Shown here: piece after piece, positions 50,073 through 59,828 of the stretch
How positions within the stretch are numbered: the stretch's first letter is position 1
How the letters are laid out: the number at the start of each line of letters is the position of its first letter
Assembly (NCBI RefSeq): GCF_000153045.1
Contig: NZ_CH724159.1
Location: 289,259 to 353,258, forward strand
Length of the DNA: 64,000 nt
Source: Synechococcus sp. WH 5701
GTDB lineage: Bacteria; Cyanobacteriota; Cyanobacteriia; PCC-6307; Cyanobiaceae
Reading direction: 5' to 3'
Notes under the pieces: model-generated
What the model was told of the DNA's origin: nothing
The model's input: only the letters and a program-made list of their open reading frames with translations
Database searches by the model: none
Made by a program: the position numbers and the translations under genes

Positions 50073-50516
50073 TCAACGGAACACCAGCACTGGCAGCGCG
50101 GCATGGATCAGCACCCTCTGAGTCTGGCTGCCCAGCAACAGTCCGCTCAGGCCCCGGCGCCCATGGGAGGCCATGAAGATCAGATCGCAGCCGTGTTGAG
50201 CGGCCGCCTCGATGATCGCCTCATGGGGCAGATCGTTGATCACCCCCTCACTGCTGCAGGGCACACCGGCGCTCTCGGCCACGGCTTGGGCGTCCGCCAG
50301 AATCCGCTCGGCATTTTCCCGCGCCACGAGGCTGAGGTGCTCCAACGTGCCGGCATCGAGCATGGTTCCGGTGCCCACCATCGACACCGGCAGGACACTG
50401 CGGGCATTGAAAAAGGTGATGCGCGCACCCACCTCCTTGGCGAAAGCCACGGCCCCATGAACGGCCTTCACGGAGATGTCGGATCCGTCGATGGGAACGA
50501 GCAGATGGGAGTACAT
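50073..50516 (-). CDS. Universal stress protein (UspA domain)
   Basis: 147 residues from the ATG at 50516. MYSHLLVPIDGSDIS opens the fold; the ATP-binding end MASHGRRGLSGLLLGS is G-x2-G-x9-G-S-like, so it is probably an ATP-binding Usp. Stress-related in other bacteria. It converges on the lycopene cyclase gene with a 15-base gap. Confidence 0.9.
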   Translation of the reverse strand: MYSHLLVPIDGSDISVKAVHGAVAFAKEVGARITFFNARSVLPVSMVGTGTMLDAGTLEHLSLVARENAERILADAQAVAESAGVPCSSEGVINDLPHEAIIEAAAQHGCDLIFMASHGRRGLSGLLLGSQTQRVLIHAALPVLVFR

Positions 50517-50591
50517 GGCTGCAGGCCTGGGGTATGGCAAGCCCGAGGAAGTCCTTACCAAGGAGCGTACCTGGGCTGGTGCCGGAGTTCT

Positions 50592-51626
50592 TCAGCCAGG
50601 GGCGGCGGCGGGCCGCTGCAACCGTCGCACAGCGGAGTCGTAGAGGGCTTGCCCCTTCCAGGAGACCGCCACAATCACTGGCAGGGCCAACAGGAGCAGC
50701 ACGGCGAGCTGAAGGGGCGCGCTGCTCGGGAATCCGTGGCTGGTGAAGAGCAGAAAGATGGGCCGGTGAAAGAGATACATGAAGAAACTGGCGGTGCTGA
50801 TCGCCAGAATCAGGGGGGGCAGACGCAGATGGCGGCCCCAGCGCTCACAGACCAAAAAGGTCAGCAGCGGACCGAACACCGCCAGGGGGATGGCATTGAG
50901 GCTCGAGTCGATCCTGGCCTGGTGATGGAAGGAGAACAGGGTGGCCGCCACGGTGGCCAGGGCCGTGAGGGCGATGGTGCGGAATCTCACCCTTGGCTCC
51001 ACCAGCGCCGGGGAGAGTACAAGGCCTGCCACGAAGGACGGGAAGTAGAGGAACAGGCGCGCATCCACTCCATCCAGCAGTTTGCCCAGCAGCACGTTGA
51101 GGCCGATGATCCCGGCACACACCACCAGGCGGTTCGATGTCCAGCGCCAGGGCGTCTGGCCCAGGCTGTGAACCAGCAGCAGCAGTAACGGCGCGAGCAG
51201 GTAGAACACCACGATCATCGAGATGTACCAGAGGGTCAGGGGCGGCTCCAGGCTGAAACTTGCGCTCAGAAGTGCCGCCCCGATGAACTGACCCGGCTTG
51301 AGCAGTCCGCAGAGATCGAAGAGCAGCAGGGCCGCCAGGTAGGGGGGATAGATCCGGACCATCCGCCGCTGGTAGAACCGCCAGACTTCGGCAGCATTCG
51401 TGATCCGGGACCTGCCGATCAGATGCCCGGAGATGAACACGAACAGCCCCAGCACCACCACCGTCACCCGGTAGGTGACGTCGTTCTTGTAGCCATCGAT
51501 CGATTCGGCGTAGCCCAGCAGGTGCCAGAAGCCGACGATCCAGAGGATGCAGGTGGCCCGCATCAGATCGATGGCCTGATTGCGCTGGCGCGGGGCCGGC
51601 GTGCTCAGCGGCTGTTGCTCAGGCAT
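50592..51626 (-). CDS. Acyltransferase 3 (OafA/YrhL-like) membrane protein
   Basis: 344 residues from the ATG at 51626, overlapping the end of the GH57 gene by eight bases. About ten helices; the N-terminal block RNQAIDLMRATCILWIVGFWHLLGYAE carries the family Asp-x-x-Arg and His, and RRMVRIYPPYLAALLLFDL is the conserved loop after helix 2. These proteins transfer acetyl or other acyl groups to sugars of lipopolysaccharide or other glycans. The neighbour is a polysaccharide enzyme. Confidence 0.87.
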   Translation of the reverse strand: MPEQQPLSTPAPRQRNQAIDLMRATCILWIVGFWHLLGYAESIDGYKNDVTYRVTVVVLGLFVFISGHLIGRSRITNAAEVWRFYQRRMVRIYPPYLAALLLFDLCGLLKPGQFIGAALLSASFSLEPPLTLWYISMIVVFYLLAPLLLLLVHSLGQTPWRWTSNRLVVCAGIIGLNVLLGKLLDGVDARLFLYFPSFVAGLVLSPALVEPRVRFRTIALTALATVAATLFSFHHQARIDSSLNAIPLAVFGPLLTFLVCERWGRHLRLPPLILAISTASFFMYLFHRPIFLLFTSHGFPSSAPLQLAVLLLLALPVIVAVSWKGQALYDSAVRRLQRPAAAPG

Positions 51627-53232
51627 GGGTGAGGGGTCGCTCGTCGGTTGGTGGATAAGGCTGCTGGCCGCTGACACTGGCCCAGTCCGCCGCGTTCAGC
51701 TGGGGAAACAGACCATCGTCGGCCTCGATGGCTTCGAGCCAGCCCTCTGGCAACGCCGCGCCGGTGTCGATGGCATGCATCAACCGCCAGAAACGATCGA
51801 GATGGCGGTGGATCCGCTCCCGGGCCAGCCCGGTGGTGGTGCCGGCCCGGAGGATGAAACTCCAGTCTGAGCTCTGGGCCAGCAGCAGTTCCCGTCCCGC
51901 TTGGGTGAGCAGCCGCCTCTGGCGCTCCGTGGCCACGCCGCCGTTCACCTGCTTCACCATCGCAGCGGAGGCGCGATGCCACTCCGGCACCACCCAGGCA
52001 TTGCTCTGGTTGAGCCAGTAGTGGTGGTAGCCCCCCTGCCCCCAGCTCGAGGGGGAAGGCCGGCAGATCTGCAGGGGCTCCCCCCGCTCGAGGGAGCCTC
52101 GCAGGCTGCTGAACTCCACGCCAGCGGCAGGTCCCTGACGGAACAGTTCGGCGAGAAACTGGGGTCCCTCATACCACCAGTGGCCGAACAACTCCGCGTC
52201 GAAGGGTGCCACCAGCAGGGGGGGGCGGGCCATGGCCGCAGCCAGGACCGCCAGCTCCTCGCTGCGGCCGGCCAGGTAGGCGCTGGCGTGCTCCACCGTC
52301 CGGCTGGCCGCTGCCACCGGGTCGTAGGGCAGTTTCTGATCGAGCGCCGAGCCCTGGCTGCTGACCCTGTGCAATTTCAGGCCGAGGGGCCTTGAGCTGG
52401 TGATGCCATGGACGTGCAGCTCCGCTTCGGGCAGATCCCAGCCCAGGTCGCGGTGAAACTCCCGGTAGCTGCCATCACCTGGATATCCTTCCGAGGCCGA
52501 CCACACCGGCAGGGTGGCGGCGCCATCGCGGGCAAAGAAGGCGATGCCCGCCGGCGAGCAGATCGGCGCGTACACCCCATAACGAGGCCTTGGCAGAGCA
52601 TGAAGCAGGCCATGGGCATCGAGAACGGCGTAGCGCAGGCCGCACTGCCGCAGCAGCAGATCGAGACCTTCGTAGTAGGCGCACTCCGGCAGCCAGATGC
52701 CAAGCGGTCGCTCCCCCAGTAACCGTTGGTGCTCGCGCACGGCATTGATCAGCTGGGCCCGCACGGCTTCGGGGCAGTGACGCAGCAGCGGCAGGTAGCC
52801 GTGGGTTGCGGCGCAGGTGAGCAGGTCAAGCACCCCGTCCTGCTGCAGTTGCCGGAAGCGGTGCAGCAGCTGGCCGCCGCTTTCGACCCAGCTCTGGCGG
52901 GTGCTCTCGAGGGTGTCGGCCAGGGCGGTGGCGGCGCTGCGGTGGCTGGACGGGGCCTGACGAAGTAACCGTTGGCGCTGGGCGAGCCAGTCGGGGAAGC
53001 GCGCGCTCAGCACGGGATCGCTGATCAGGCTGAGCAGGGTGGGCGAGAGCCCGAGGCTGAGGCAGGGCTGCTGGGCGGGATCATCCCGGCTGGCTTCCAG
53101 CACCTGGAGCAGCGGCAGATAGCTCTCCAGCAGGGCCTGGAAGTACCAGTCTTCCTCCAGGGAGCCCGGCTGGCTGTCCCGGACAAAGGGGAGATGGGCA
53201 TGAAGGACCAGGGCCAGGGTGCCTGTGGCCAT
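51619..53232 (-). CDS. GH57 1,4-alpha-glucan branching-type enzyme (DUF1957)
   Basis: 537 residues from the ATG at 53232. GH57 motifs: LVLHAHLPFVRD, GIWLPECAYYEGL with the nucleophile Glu183, and PFDAELFGHWWYEGPQFL with acid/base Asp345; the DUF1957 helical C-terminus has SDWSFILRAG. GH57 branching enzymes make alpha-1,6 links in glycogen. Cyanobacteria often carry this in addition to a GH13 GlgB. It is divergent from the NYN gene. Confidence 0.92.
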   Translation of the reverse strand: MATGTLALVLHAHLPFVRDSQPGSLEEDWYFQALLESYLPLLQVLEASRDDPAQQPCLSLGLSPTLLSLISDPVLSARFPDWLAQRQRLLRQAPSSHRSAATALADTLESTRQSWVESGGQLLHRFRQLQQDGVLDLLTCAATHGYLPLLRHCPEAVRAQLINAVREHQRLLGERPLGIWLPECAYYEGLDLLLRQCGLRYAVLDAHGLLHALPRPRYGVYAPICSPAGIAFFARDGAATLPVWSASEGYPGDGSYREFHRDLGWDLPEAELHVHGITSSRPLGLKLHRVSSQGSALDQKLPYDPVAAASRTVEHASAYLAGRSEELAVLAAAMARPPLLVAPFDAELFGHWWYEGPQFLAELFRQGPAAGVEFSSLRGSLERGEPLQICRPSPSSWGQGGYHHYWLNQSNAWVVPEWHRASAAMVKQVNGGVATERQRRLLTQAGRELLLAQSSDWSFILRAGTTTGLARERIHRHLDRFWRLMHAIDTGAALPEGWLEAIEADDGLFPQLNAADWASVSGQQPYPPTDERPLTHA

Positions 53233-53310
53233 CGACCATCCATCAATGAAGCCACCTTACGGCGCACCCTTCTGCGAGTTCTCAAGGCCACACGTCTCTA
53301 CGCTGAACCC

Positions 53311-53982
53311 ATGAGACGAGATGGGTTTCGGGTGGATCAAGGCAAGATCCGGCGCGTGGTGATCGTGGATGGCCACGGCATGTTCTACGCCCAGCAGAAG
53401 CTGGGCTGGTTCTTCGATCCACGTCGGCTGCTGGAGTTGGCCACCGCCGACCCTGGCGTGGAACTTGATGGCGCCTACTGGTACACGGGCCTGAAGGATC
53501 CGGCCGATCAGAGGCCGTTCCGTGATGCGCTCACCAGCCTTGGCTACACGGTTCGCAGCAAACCCCTGCGGGAATTCGGCGCGGATCCCGAGCACCGCCA
53601 GTTCGCCCGGGCGAACCTCGATGTGGAGATCTGCCTGGACCTGATGATGGTGGCCCACCGCCTGGATGAGGTCTGGCTGTTGAGTGGCAGTCGGGATCTG
53701 GAGCGGCTTGTGGAAACCCTGCGGGCCAAGGGCATCCGGATCACGCTGCTGAATGCCGATGGGATGGTGCCCCGGGAGCTGCGCAACGCTGTGGATGTCT
53801 TCCTGGATCTGGCCGGGCGGCGCAAGCAACTGGAGAAGGCCGAAGCGGCTCAGGCGCCGGTGTTTCAGCGGGGCCTGGAGAGTCCGCTGCGGGTCGAGCC
53901 GCTCAGCCGGGAGCTGGTGCGCCGTCCGCAGGAGCGTCAGGAGAGCGGTCCCAGGGAGGTGGTGATCGCCCCACCCCTCTAG
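53311..53982 (+). CDS. NYN-domain (LabA/DUF88-like) putative ribonuclease
   Basis: 223 residues from the ATG at 53311. PIN-like NYN fold with acidic residues at VVIVDGHGMFYAQQKLG, DVEICLDLMMVAH and LLSGSRDLERLVETLRAKG. The C-terminal 60 residues are charged and likely disordered. LabA-type proteins in cyanobacteria feed back on circadian gene expression, but this family is broad and the target RNA is unknown. It is divergent from the GH57 gene. Confidence 0.85.
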   Translation: MRRDGFRVDQGKIRRVVIVDGHGMFYAQQKLGWFFDPRRLLELATADPGVELDGAYWYTGLKDPADQRPFRDALTSLGYTVRSKPLREFGADPEHRQFARANLDVEICLDLMMVAHRLDEVWLLSGSRDLERLVETLRAKGIRITLLNADGMVPRELRNAVDVFLDLAGRRKQLEKAEAAQAPVFQRGLESPLRVEPLSRELVRRPQERQESGPREVVIAPPL

Positions 53983-54021
53983 GATCGATTCAACTCATAG
54001 TCACATCGACTTGCAACGGTC

Positions 54022-55644
54022 ATGGCCAAGGACCCCGGCCGCGTTCTGATCTTCGACACCACCCTCCGGGATGGTGAGCAATCCCCCGGGGCCAGCCTCA
54101 ACCTGGAGGAGAAGCTGGCGATTGCCCATCAGCTTGCGCGCCTGCGCGTCGACATCATTGAAGCCGGCTTTCCCTTCGCCAGCCCCGGTGATTTCAATGC
54201 GGTTCAGCGCATCGCCGCCGCTGTCGGCACCCCCGAAGGGCCGGTGATCTGTGGCCTGGCCCGGGCTGCCCGCGGCGACATCAAGGCCTGCGCAGAAGCG
54301 GTGGCCCCCGCCGCCAACCGCCGCATTCACACCTTCATCGCCACCAGCGACATCCATCTGGAGCACAAGCTGCGCAAGAGCCGCGCCGAGGTGGTGGCGA
54401 TCACCGCAGAGATGGTGGCCTATGCCCGCTCCCTCGTCGAGGACGTGGAATTCTCCTGCGAGGACGCTGGCCGCTCCGATCCTCACTACCTCTATGAGGT
54501 GATCGAGGCCGCCATCGCTGCTGGCGCCACCACGATCAACATCCCCGACACCGTGGGCTACACCACCCCGGCCGAATTCGGGGGCCTGATCGCCGGCATT
54601 GAGGCCCATGTGCCCAACATTGATCAGGCGGTGATCTCGGTGCACGGCCATAACGACCTCGGTCTGGCGGTGGCCAACTTCCTCGAGGCGGTCAAGAACG
54701 GTGCCCGCCAGCTGGAGTGCACGATCAACGGTATCGGCGAGCGGGCCGGCAACGCCTCTCTCGAGGAGCTGGTGATGGCGCTGCATGTGCGCCGGGCCTA
54801 TTTCAACCCCTTCCTCGGCCGCCAGGCCAGCAGCAGCGAGCCGCTCACAGGGGTGCGCACCGAGGAGATCTACAAGACTTCCCGCCTGGTGAGTAATCTC
54901 ACCGGCATGGCGGTGCAACCCAACAAAGCGATCGTGGGTGCCAACGCCTTTGCCCATGAATCGGGCATCCATCAGGACGGTGTGCTCAAGAACCGCCTCA
55001 CCTACGAGATCGTCGATGCCCGCACCATCGGCCTGGCCGACAACCGCATCTCCCTCGGCAAACTGAGCGGCCGCAGTGCCTTCCGGGCGCGCCTGGAGGA
55101 TCTGGGTTACACCCTCGAGCGCGACGACCTCGACGAGGCTTTCGCCCGCTTCAAGGAGCTGGCCGATCGCAAGCGGGAAATCACCGACCGGGATCTCGAG
55201 GCGATCGTGAGTGATCAGGCCCAGCAGACCGAGGCCCGTTACGTGCTCAAGCTGGTGCAGGTGAGCACGGGCACCAACCTGCAGCCCACCGCCACCGTGA
55301 CTCTCACCACCAGTGATGGCGCCGAGCTCACCGAGGCCGCCATCGGCACCGGTCCGGTCGATGCCGTCTGCCAGGCCCTCAACAGCCTGGCGCGGGTGCC
55401 CAACGAGCTGGTGGAGTTCAGCGTCAAGTCGGTCACCGAGGGCATCGATGCCATGGGCGAGGTCACGATCCGCCTGCGCCACCATGGGGTTCTCTACGCC
55501 GGCCATGCCGCTGACACCGACATCGTGGTGGCTGCGGCCCAGGCCTTCGTCAATGCCCTCAACCGGCTGGTGCACGGGATGGAGCGTCAGCCCCTGCATC
55601 CTCAGAAAGCGTCGCTGCCGGTGGCGGAGCTGCCGCGGCTGTGA
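54022..55644 (+). CDS. leuA: 2-isopropylmalate synthase
   Basis: Condenses acetyl-CoA and 2-oxoisovalerate, first step of leucine synthesis. 540 residues from the ATG at 54022. TIM barrel with [45 protein letters not shown] and [14 protein letters not shown]; then the LeuA dimer regulatory domain (about 385-520, [18 protein letters not shown]) that binds leucine. The stop overlaps the permease start (GTGA). Confidence 0.97.
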   Translation: MAKDPGRVLIFDTTLRDGEQSPGASLNLEEKLAIAHQLARLRVDIIEAGFPFASPGDFNAVQRIAAAVGTPEGPVICGLARAARGDIKACAEAVAPAANRRIHTFIATSDIHLEHKLRKSRAEVVAITAEMVAYARSLVEDVEFSCEDAGRSDPHYLYEVIEAAIAAGATTINIPDTVGYTTPAEFGGLIAGIEAHVPNIDQAVISVHGHNDLGLAVANFLEAVKNGARQLECTINGIGERAGNASLEELVMALHVRRAYFNPFLGRQASSSEPLTGVRTEEIYKTSRLVSNLTGMAVQPNKAIVGANAFAHESGIHQDGVLKNRLTYEIVDARTIGLADNRISLGKLSGRSAFRARLEDLGYTLERDDLDEAFARFKELADRKREITDRDLEAIVSDQAQQTEARYVLKLVQVSTGTNLQPTATVTLTTSDGAELTEAAIGTGPVDAVCQALNSLARVPNELVEFSVKSVTEGIDAMGEVTIRLRHHGVLYAGHAADTDIVVAAAQAFVNALNRLVHGMERQPLHPQKASLPVAELPRL

Positions 55645-56474
55645 AGGAGCAGCGGCCTCTCTGGGTGAGCGCCCTGCAGCTGGTGTCCCTGCTGTTGCTG
55701 GCCTTGCTGATGTTGGTGCCTCTGCTCTGGCTGGTGAGCACCTCGCTCAAGGGCCCCGCCGAAAACATCTTCTCCACCCCGCCGTCGCTGATTCCCGCCC
55801 AGCCGAGCCTGGAGGCCTATGGCCGCCTCTTCGCCGACCATCCCCTGGGCCTGTACCTGTTCAACAGCACGGTGGTGAGCCTGCTGGCGGTGCTGGGAAA
55901 TCTGCTGTTCTGCTCGCTGGCGGCCTATCCGCTGGCACGGATGCGCTTCGCCGGCCGCGGCCTGGTGCTGGCCCTGGTGGTGGCCACCATCCTGATTCCC
56001 TTTCAGGTGGTGATGATTCCGCTCTATCTGATGATGGTGCAGCTGGGCCTGAGAAACACCCTCTGGGCCTTGATTGTCCCCCAGGCAGCCACGGCCTTCG
56101 GCATCTTTCTGCTGCGTCAGAGTTTTCTCGGGGTGCCTGTGGAGCTGGAGGAAGCGGCCCGCATTGATGGCTGCACGCCGGTGGGGGAATGGTGGAACGT
56201 GATGATTCCCGCGGCCAGGGCCGACCTGATCACCCTGGCGATGTTCGTGTTCATCGGCACCTGGAGTGACTTCCTCTGGCCCCTGGTGATCCTCGACGAC
56301 CCCAGGCTTTACACCCTGCCCCTGGGACTGCAGCAACTGGCCAGCAGTTTCTCCCTCGACTGGCGCCTGGTAGCGGCAGGATCGGTGGTTTCGATCCTGC
56401 CGGTGCTGGTGCTGTTCGTGCTGCTGCAGCGCTACATCCTCCCCAGCGCCAGCGGTGATGCGGTGAAGGGCTGA
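55641..56474 (+). CDS. Carbohydrate ABC transporter permease, MalG/GgtD type
   Basis: 277 residues from the GTG at 55641. Six helices; EAA loop [27 protein letters not shown] typical of the CUT1 sugar class; [11 protein letters not shown] at the start as in MalG-like permeases. In cyanobacteria the closest role would be glucosylglycerol/sucrose/trehalose uptake (GgtD). The partner permease, binding protein and ATPase are not here. It overlaps the leuA end, so it is probably cotranscribed with an unrelated pathway. Confidence 0.9.
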   Translation: MKEQRPLWVSALQLVSLLLLALLMLVPLLWLVSTSLKGPAENIFSTPPSLIPAQPSLEAYGRLFADHPLGLYLFNSTVVSLLAVLGNLLFCSLAAYPLARMRFAGRGLVLALVVATILIPFQVVMIPLYLMMVQLGLRNTLWALIVPQAATAFGIFLLRQSFLGVPVELEEAARIDGCTPVGEWWNVMIPAARADLITLAMFVFIGTWSDFLWPLVILDDPRLYTLPLGLQQLASSFSLDWRLVAAGSVVSILPVLVLFVLLQRYILPSASGDAVKG

Positions 56475-56621
56475 GCCCTACCACGACAACGACCAGCTCC
56501 ACGGCCTGGGTTCATGGGCCGGGATTCACTCCTGTGCGAACAAAGTGCATCGCCTTGCTGGTGTTGGTTCTGCCCTCGGTACTCTGCGTTCCTGAGAGTC
56601 GATCACCCACCGGGCGCCGGA

Positions 56622-57617
56622 ATGGAGACCAGCCTGGTTCTGCAGAATCTGCTCTCACCGCCGGTGCTGTTCTTCGCCCTCGGGGTGATCGCCGTGCTGG
56701 TGGGCTCCGACCTGGAGATCCCGGCGCCGCTGCCGAAGCTGTTCTCCCTCTACCTGCTGCTGGCGATCGGCTTCAAGGGGGGGGTGGAGTTGCTCCACAG
56801 CGGCCTCGGTCCGCAGGTGATCAGCACGATCGCGGCGGCGATGCTGATGTCGGCCCTGGTGCCCCTCTACAGCTTCCTGGTGCTCAAGCGCCAGCTCGAC
56901 ACCTTCAACGCGGCGGCGATCGCCGCCACCTATGGCTCGATCAGCGCCGTCACCTTCATCACGGCCGAGAGCTTCCTGGGCCTCACCGGCATGCCCCACG
57001 ACGGCTTCATGGTGGCGGCCCTGGCGCTGATGGAATCCCCGGCGATCATCGTCGGCCTGCTGCTGGTGAAGCTGGCCTCCAGCGCAGCGGCCGAACAACC
57101 CCGGGAGGGGATCCGCTGGGGCTCACTTCTGCATGAGGCCTTCCTGAACAGCTCCGTGCTGCTGCTTGTGGGCAGCCTGGTGATCGGTGGCCTGGTGGCG
57201 GCCTTCAGTCCGTCGGGGCTGGGCAAGATGGAGCCCTTCACCGGCGAGCTCTTCTACGGAGCCCTCAGCTTCTTTCTGCTCGACATGGGCATCGTGGCGG
57301 CCCAGCGGGTGGGGGATCTCAGGCGGGCCGGAGCTTTCCTGATCGGCTTCGCCCTGCTCATGCCCCTGTTCAATGCCGGGGTGGGACTGGCGGTGTCTTG
57401 GATGCTGGGGCTTCCGCAGGGGGATGCCCTGCTGTTCATGGTGCTCAGTGCCAGTGCCTCTTACATCGCCGTGCCAGCGGCGATGCGGATGACCGTGCCG
57501 CAGGCCAGCCCGAGCCTCTACATCTCCACCGCCCTGGGGGTGACCTTCCCGTTCAACATCGTTGTGGGGATCCCGCTCTACATGGCGATGGTGAGGCTCG
57601 TCATCCCTGCCGTCTGA
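56622..57617 (+). CDS. sbtA: Sodium-dependent bicarbonate transporter SbtA
   Basis: 331 residues from the ATG at 56622 and about ten helices in two inverted halves. Family blocks: GSDLEIPAPLPKLFSLYLLL, IGFKGGVELLHSGL, ATYGSISAVTFITAESFL and SASASYIAVPAAMRMTVPQA. High-affinity Na+/HCO3- symporter of the CO2-concentrating mechanism, plasma membrane. sbtB follows by 27 bases. The 147 bases upstream should hold the promoter; I see no obvious operator. Confidence 0.96.
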   Translation: METSLVLQNLLSPPVLFFALGVIAVLVGSDLEIPAPLPKLFSLYLLLAIGFKGGVELLHSGLGPQVISTIAAAMLMSALVPLYSFLVLKRQLDTFNAAAIAATYGSISAVTFITAESFLGLTGMPHDGFMVAALALMESPAIIVGLLLVKLASSAAAEQPREGIRWGSLLHEAFLNSSVLLLVGSLVIGGLVAAFSPSGLGKMEPFTGELFYGALSFFLLDMGIVAAQRVGDLRRAGAFLIGFALLMPLFNAGVGLAVSWMLGLPQGDALLFMVLSASASYIAVPAAMRMTVPQASPSLYISTALGVTFPFNIVVGIPLYMAMVRLVIPAV

Positions 57618-57644
57618 CCCCTCTCTGAATGTCCGGCCCTTGCC

Positions 57645-57926
57645 ATGCAACGCCTCGATCTGATCTGCAGTGAACGGGAACTCGAGCGGGTGGTTCACCT
57701 GATCGACACCGCCGGTGCTCCCGGCTACTCGGTGGTTCGTCATGTCACGGGCCGCGGACCCCATGGCTCCGTCTCGGAGTCGATGGAGTTCAGCGGCCTG
57801 GGAGCCAATGTCCACGTGATCGTGTTCTGCGAGAGCGAGGCGCTCGAGACCCTCCGCCAGGGGCTGCGGCCGATCCTGGAGTACTACGGAGGGGTTGGCT
57901 TCGTCTCCCAGGCCGAGCCGCTCTGA
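57645..57926 (+). CDS. sbtB: SbtB, PII-like regulator of SbtA
   Basis: 93 residues from the ATG at 57645. Ferredoxin-like PII fold with the T-loop region RHVTGRGPHGSVSESMEFSG and strand NVHVIVFCESEALETL. SbtB trimers bind adenine nucleotides including cAMP and cap SbtA. Longer SbtB proteins carry a Cys-rich C-terminal extension (C-G-P-x-G-C); this one ends GFVSQAEPL without it. It is in operon order sbtA-sbtB. Confidence 0.9.
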   Translation: MQRLDLICSERELERVVHLIDTAGAPGYSVVRHVTGRGPHGSVSESMEFSGLGANVHVIVFCESEALETLRQGLRPILEYYGGVGFVSQAEPL

Positions 57927-57946
57927 GCACCAGCCCCAACCCCTTC

Positions 57947-58594
57947 ATGGCTAGCGATCCCGCCATCGCCGCGTTCGGCTCAAGCTTCACCGCCATCACC
58001 CTGGCAGAGCTGGGGGACAAGACGTTCTTCGTAGCGTTCCTGCTGGCCGCCCGCCACCGGGCCCGCTGGGTCTTCATCGGGGCGTTCGCTGCCCTGGCGG
58101 CCGTCACCATGATTTCCCTGGCCTTCGGTCTGGGGCTGCGCAGTCTGCTGCCGGTGGAGCTGGTGCCCTGGCTGGCAGCCCTGCTCTTCGGCGGGTTCGG
58201 CCTGAAGCTGCTGATCGATGCCCAGGCCATGGGTGCGCAGGCCGCCGAGCAGGAGGCCCAGGAGGCCGAGGATCTGGTGAATGCCGCCGAAGCCAACCAG
58301 GACCAGAGCCGGGCCGGGGGCTGGCTGGTGGTGCGGGAAGCCTTCCTGCTGGTGTTCATGGCCGAACTGGGGGATCGCACCCAGTTCGCCACTATTTTTC
58401 TGGCCACCGCGCCGGGGTTCACCTTCAGTGCCCTGCTGGCCGGCACCCTGGCGGGTCATGCCCTGGTCACGGGTCTGGCGGTGGGGGCGGGCAAGTGGAT
58501 CGGTCAGCTTCTCTCCGAGCGCCTCCTCTACCGGCTCAGTGGGGGTCTGTTCCTGGCCTTCGCCGTGGTGGCCCTGCGGCAGGCCCTGGGCTGA
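57947..58594 (+). CDS. UPF0016 / Gdt1-TMEM165 family Mn transporter (Mnx-like)
   Basis: 215 residues from the ATG at 57947. Two repeats of three helices each carry the signature LAELGDKT (residues 19-26) and MAELGDRT (about 140), with a charged loop (EQEAQEAEDLVNAAEAN) between. In Synechocystis the homologue moves Mn from cytosol to thylakoid lumen. It begins 20 bases after sbtB, so it is probably part of the same operon. Confidence 0.9.
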   Translation: MASDPAIAAFGSSFTAITLAELGDKTFFVAFLLAARHRARWVFIGAFAALAAVTMISLAFGLGLRSLLPVELVPWLAALLFGGFGLKLLIDAQAMGAQAAEQEAQEAEDLVNAAEANQDQSRAGGWLVVREAFLLVFMAELGDRTQFATIFLATAPGFTFSALLAGTLAGHALVTGLAVGAGKWIGQLLSERLLYRLSGGLFLAFAVVALRQALG

Positions 58595-58623
58595 GGGATG
58601 AGGGAGCACGGCAGGGTTGTTGC

Positions 58624-58977
58624 TCAGCTCTGGCGGCCGCTGTAGTGGGCGCAGCGCTCACAGGGGCCGTCAGGCAGCACGGCGCAGCGCAACAGCGGCG
58701 AACGGGCATTGAAGCGGCAGCTGGGGTCGCCGATCACCCAGCCTCCTCTCCACCAGCGCGCTTCGCTGGGCTGCCGCTCCGCTTTCACCTGCAGGGCCAC
58801 GGTGACCAGTTCGTAGCGGCCATTGCGCAGCTGGTAGCGGTGGTGCCGCTGCAGCACCAGGAAACTGCGGCTGCCATGGAGAAACCAACGGCCAGGCTGG
58901 GGAATCTCATCCAGCTCCTCGAGCTCGAGCTGGTCCAGCAGGCGGCCACTGCCGGCCTGACGAAGTTCGATGCGCAA
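58624..58977 (-). CDS. DUF6464-like small protein with paired C-terminal cysteines
   Basis: 117 residues from a TTG at 58977, five bases after the terC stop. Beta-rich body (LELEELDEIPQPGRWFLHGS, FLVLQRHHRYQLRNGRYEL) and a Cys-containing tail: GDPSCRF, LLRCAV and GPCERCAHY. The four Cys could bind a metal. I associate this pattern with a cyanobacterial DUF6464 group, with limited certainty. Confidence 0.65.
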   Translation of the reverse strand: MRIELRQAGSGRLLDQLELEELDEIPQPGRWFLHGSRSFLVLQRHHRYQLRNGRYELVTVALQVKAERQPSEARWWRGGWVIGDPSCRFNARSPLLRCAVLPDGPCERCAHYSGRQS

Positions 58978-58982
58978 GGGTT

Positions 58983-59768
58983 TCAGGGGTTCACCTCACC
59001 GGCCTCGCCGCTCACGCGTCTGGAGAACCCCCAGAGGAACAGGACCGCCACCAGCAGCAGCAGGGTCCACTCGGGCGGCACAAGCTGGGGCAGCCCGAGG
59101 CGGAGCAGCAGGCGCAGGCCCACCAGTCCGACAGCCAGGTAACCGGCCCGCTCCAGGTTGGGGTAGATCCCCAGCCAGCGGATGAACAGCTCGGCGGTGA
59201 GGCGCAGGGCGATCACCCCGATCACCCCACCGGTCATCACCAGCCAGAGGCGATCGCTCACGGCCACCGCGGCCGCCACGCTGTCGAGCGAAAAGGCGAG
59301 ATCGGTGACCGCAAGGGTGAGCACCACAGCCCCTAGTCCAGACGCACCGGCATGGCCGCTGGAGCTGGCGCCCTGAAGAGCCTGCGCAGCGGAGGCGGAC
59401 GCACCATCGCTGGGCCGCTCAGGTTCATCGCCGCTGGAGGCCTCCCCAGGCCGCAACAGGTTGGTACTGCTCAGCCAGAGCAGATAGGCGGCGGCAGCCA
59501 GTTGCAGGGGCCAGAAGTTCAGAACCCAGCGGGCCAGCAGGATCAGCCCCAGGCGGAAGACCAGGGCCAGGCCGAGGCCGAGGTTCAGGGCCTGACGCTG
59601 GAGTTGCGGATCCAGCAGCCGCCTTGAGATGGCCGCCAGGGCGATGGCGTTGTCGGCGGAGAGCACCGCCTCGAGAGCCACCAGCAGCGGCAGCAGCAGC
59701 AGCAGCTCCCCCCAATGATCCGCCTCTTCCAGCAGGGGAGTGAGGGAGGAGATCGACTCCGCTTCCAT
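58983..59768 (-). CDS. TerC/Alx family integral membrane protein
   Basis: 261 residues from the ATG at 59768. Seven to eight helices with two Asp-rich family motifs: VALEAVLSADNAIALAAIS (about 33-51) and VTDLAFSLDSVAAAVAVS (about 154). A low-complexity linker (about 112-140, Ser/Ala/Gly-rich) splits the halves. TerC/Alx proteins export or sense Mn in other bacteria. Mn transport would fit with the Gdt1-like gene nearby. Confidence 0.9.
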   Translation of the reverse strand: MEAESISSLTPLLEEADHWGELLLLLPLLVALEAVLSADNAIALAAISRRLLDPQLQRQALNLGLGLALVFRLGLILLARWVLNFWPLQLAAAAYLLWLSSTNLLRPGEASSGDEPERPSDGASASAAQALQGASSSGHAGASGLGAVVLTLAVTDLAFSLDSVAAAVAVSDRLWLVMTGGVIGVIALRLTAELFIRWLGIYPNLERAGYLAVGLVGLRLLLRLGLPQLVPPEWTLLLLVAVLFLWGFSRRVSGEAGEVNP

Positions 59769-59828
59769 TGGCGTGCAGCGGGTTCGGTAGCGCCACTCTA
59801 GAAAGTCCCCTACACCGGCTTCCCCGCG

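Noticed and set aside
54001-55599. 532-codon open frame opposite leuA
   Set aside because: Shadow of leuA codon bias.
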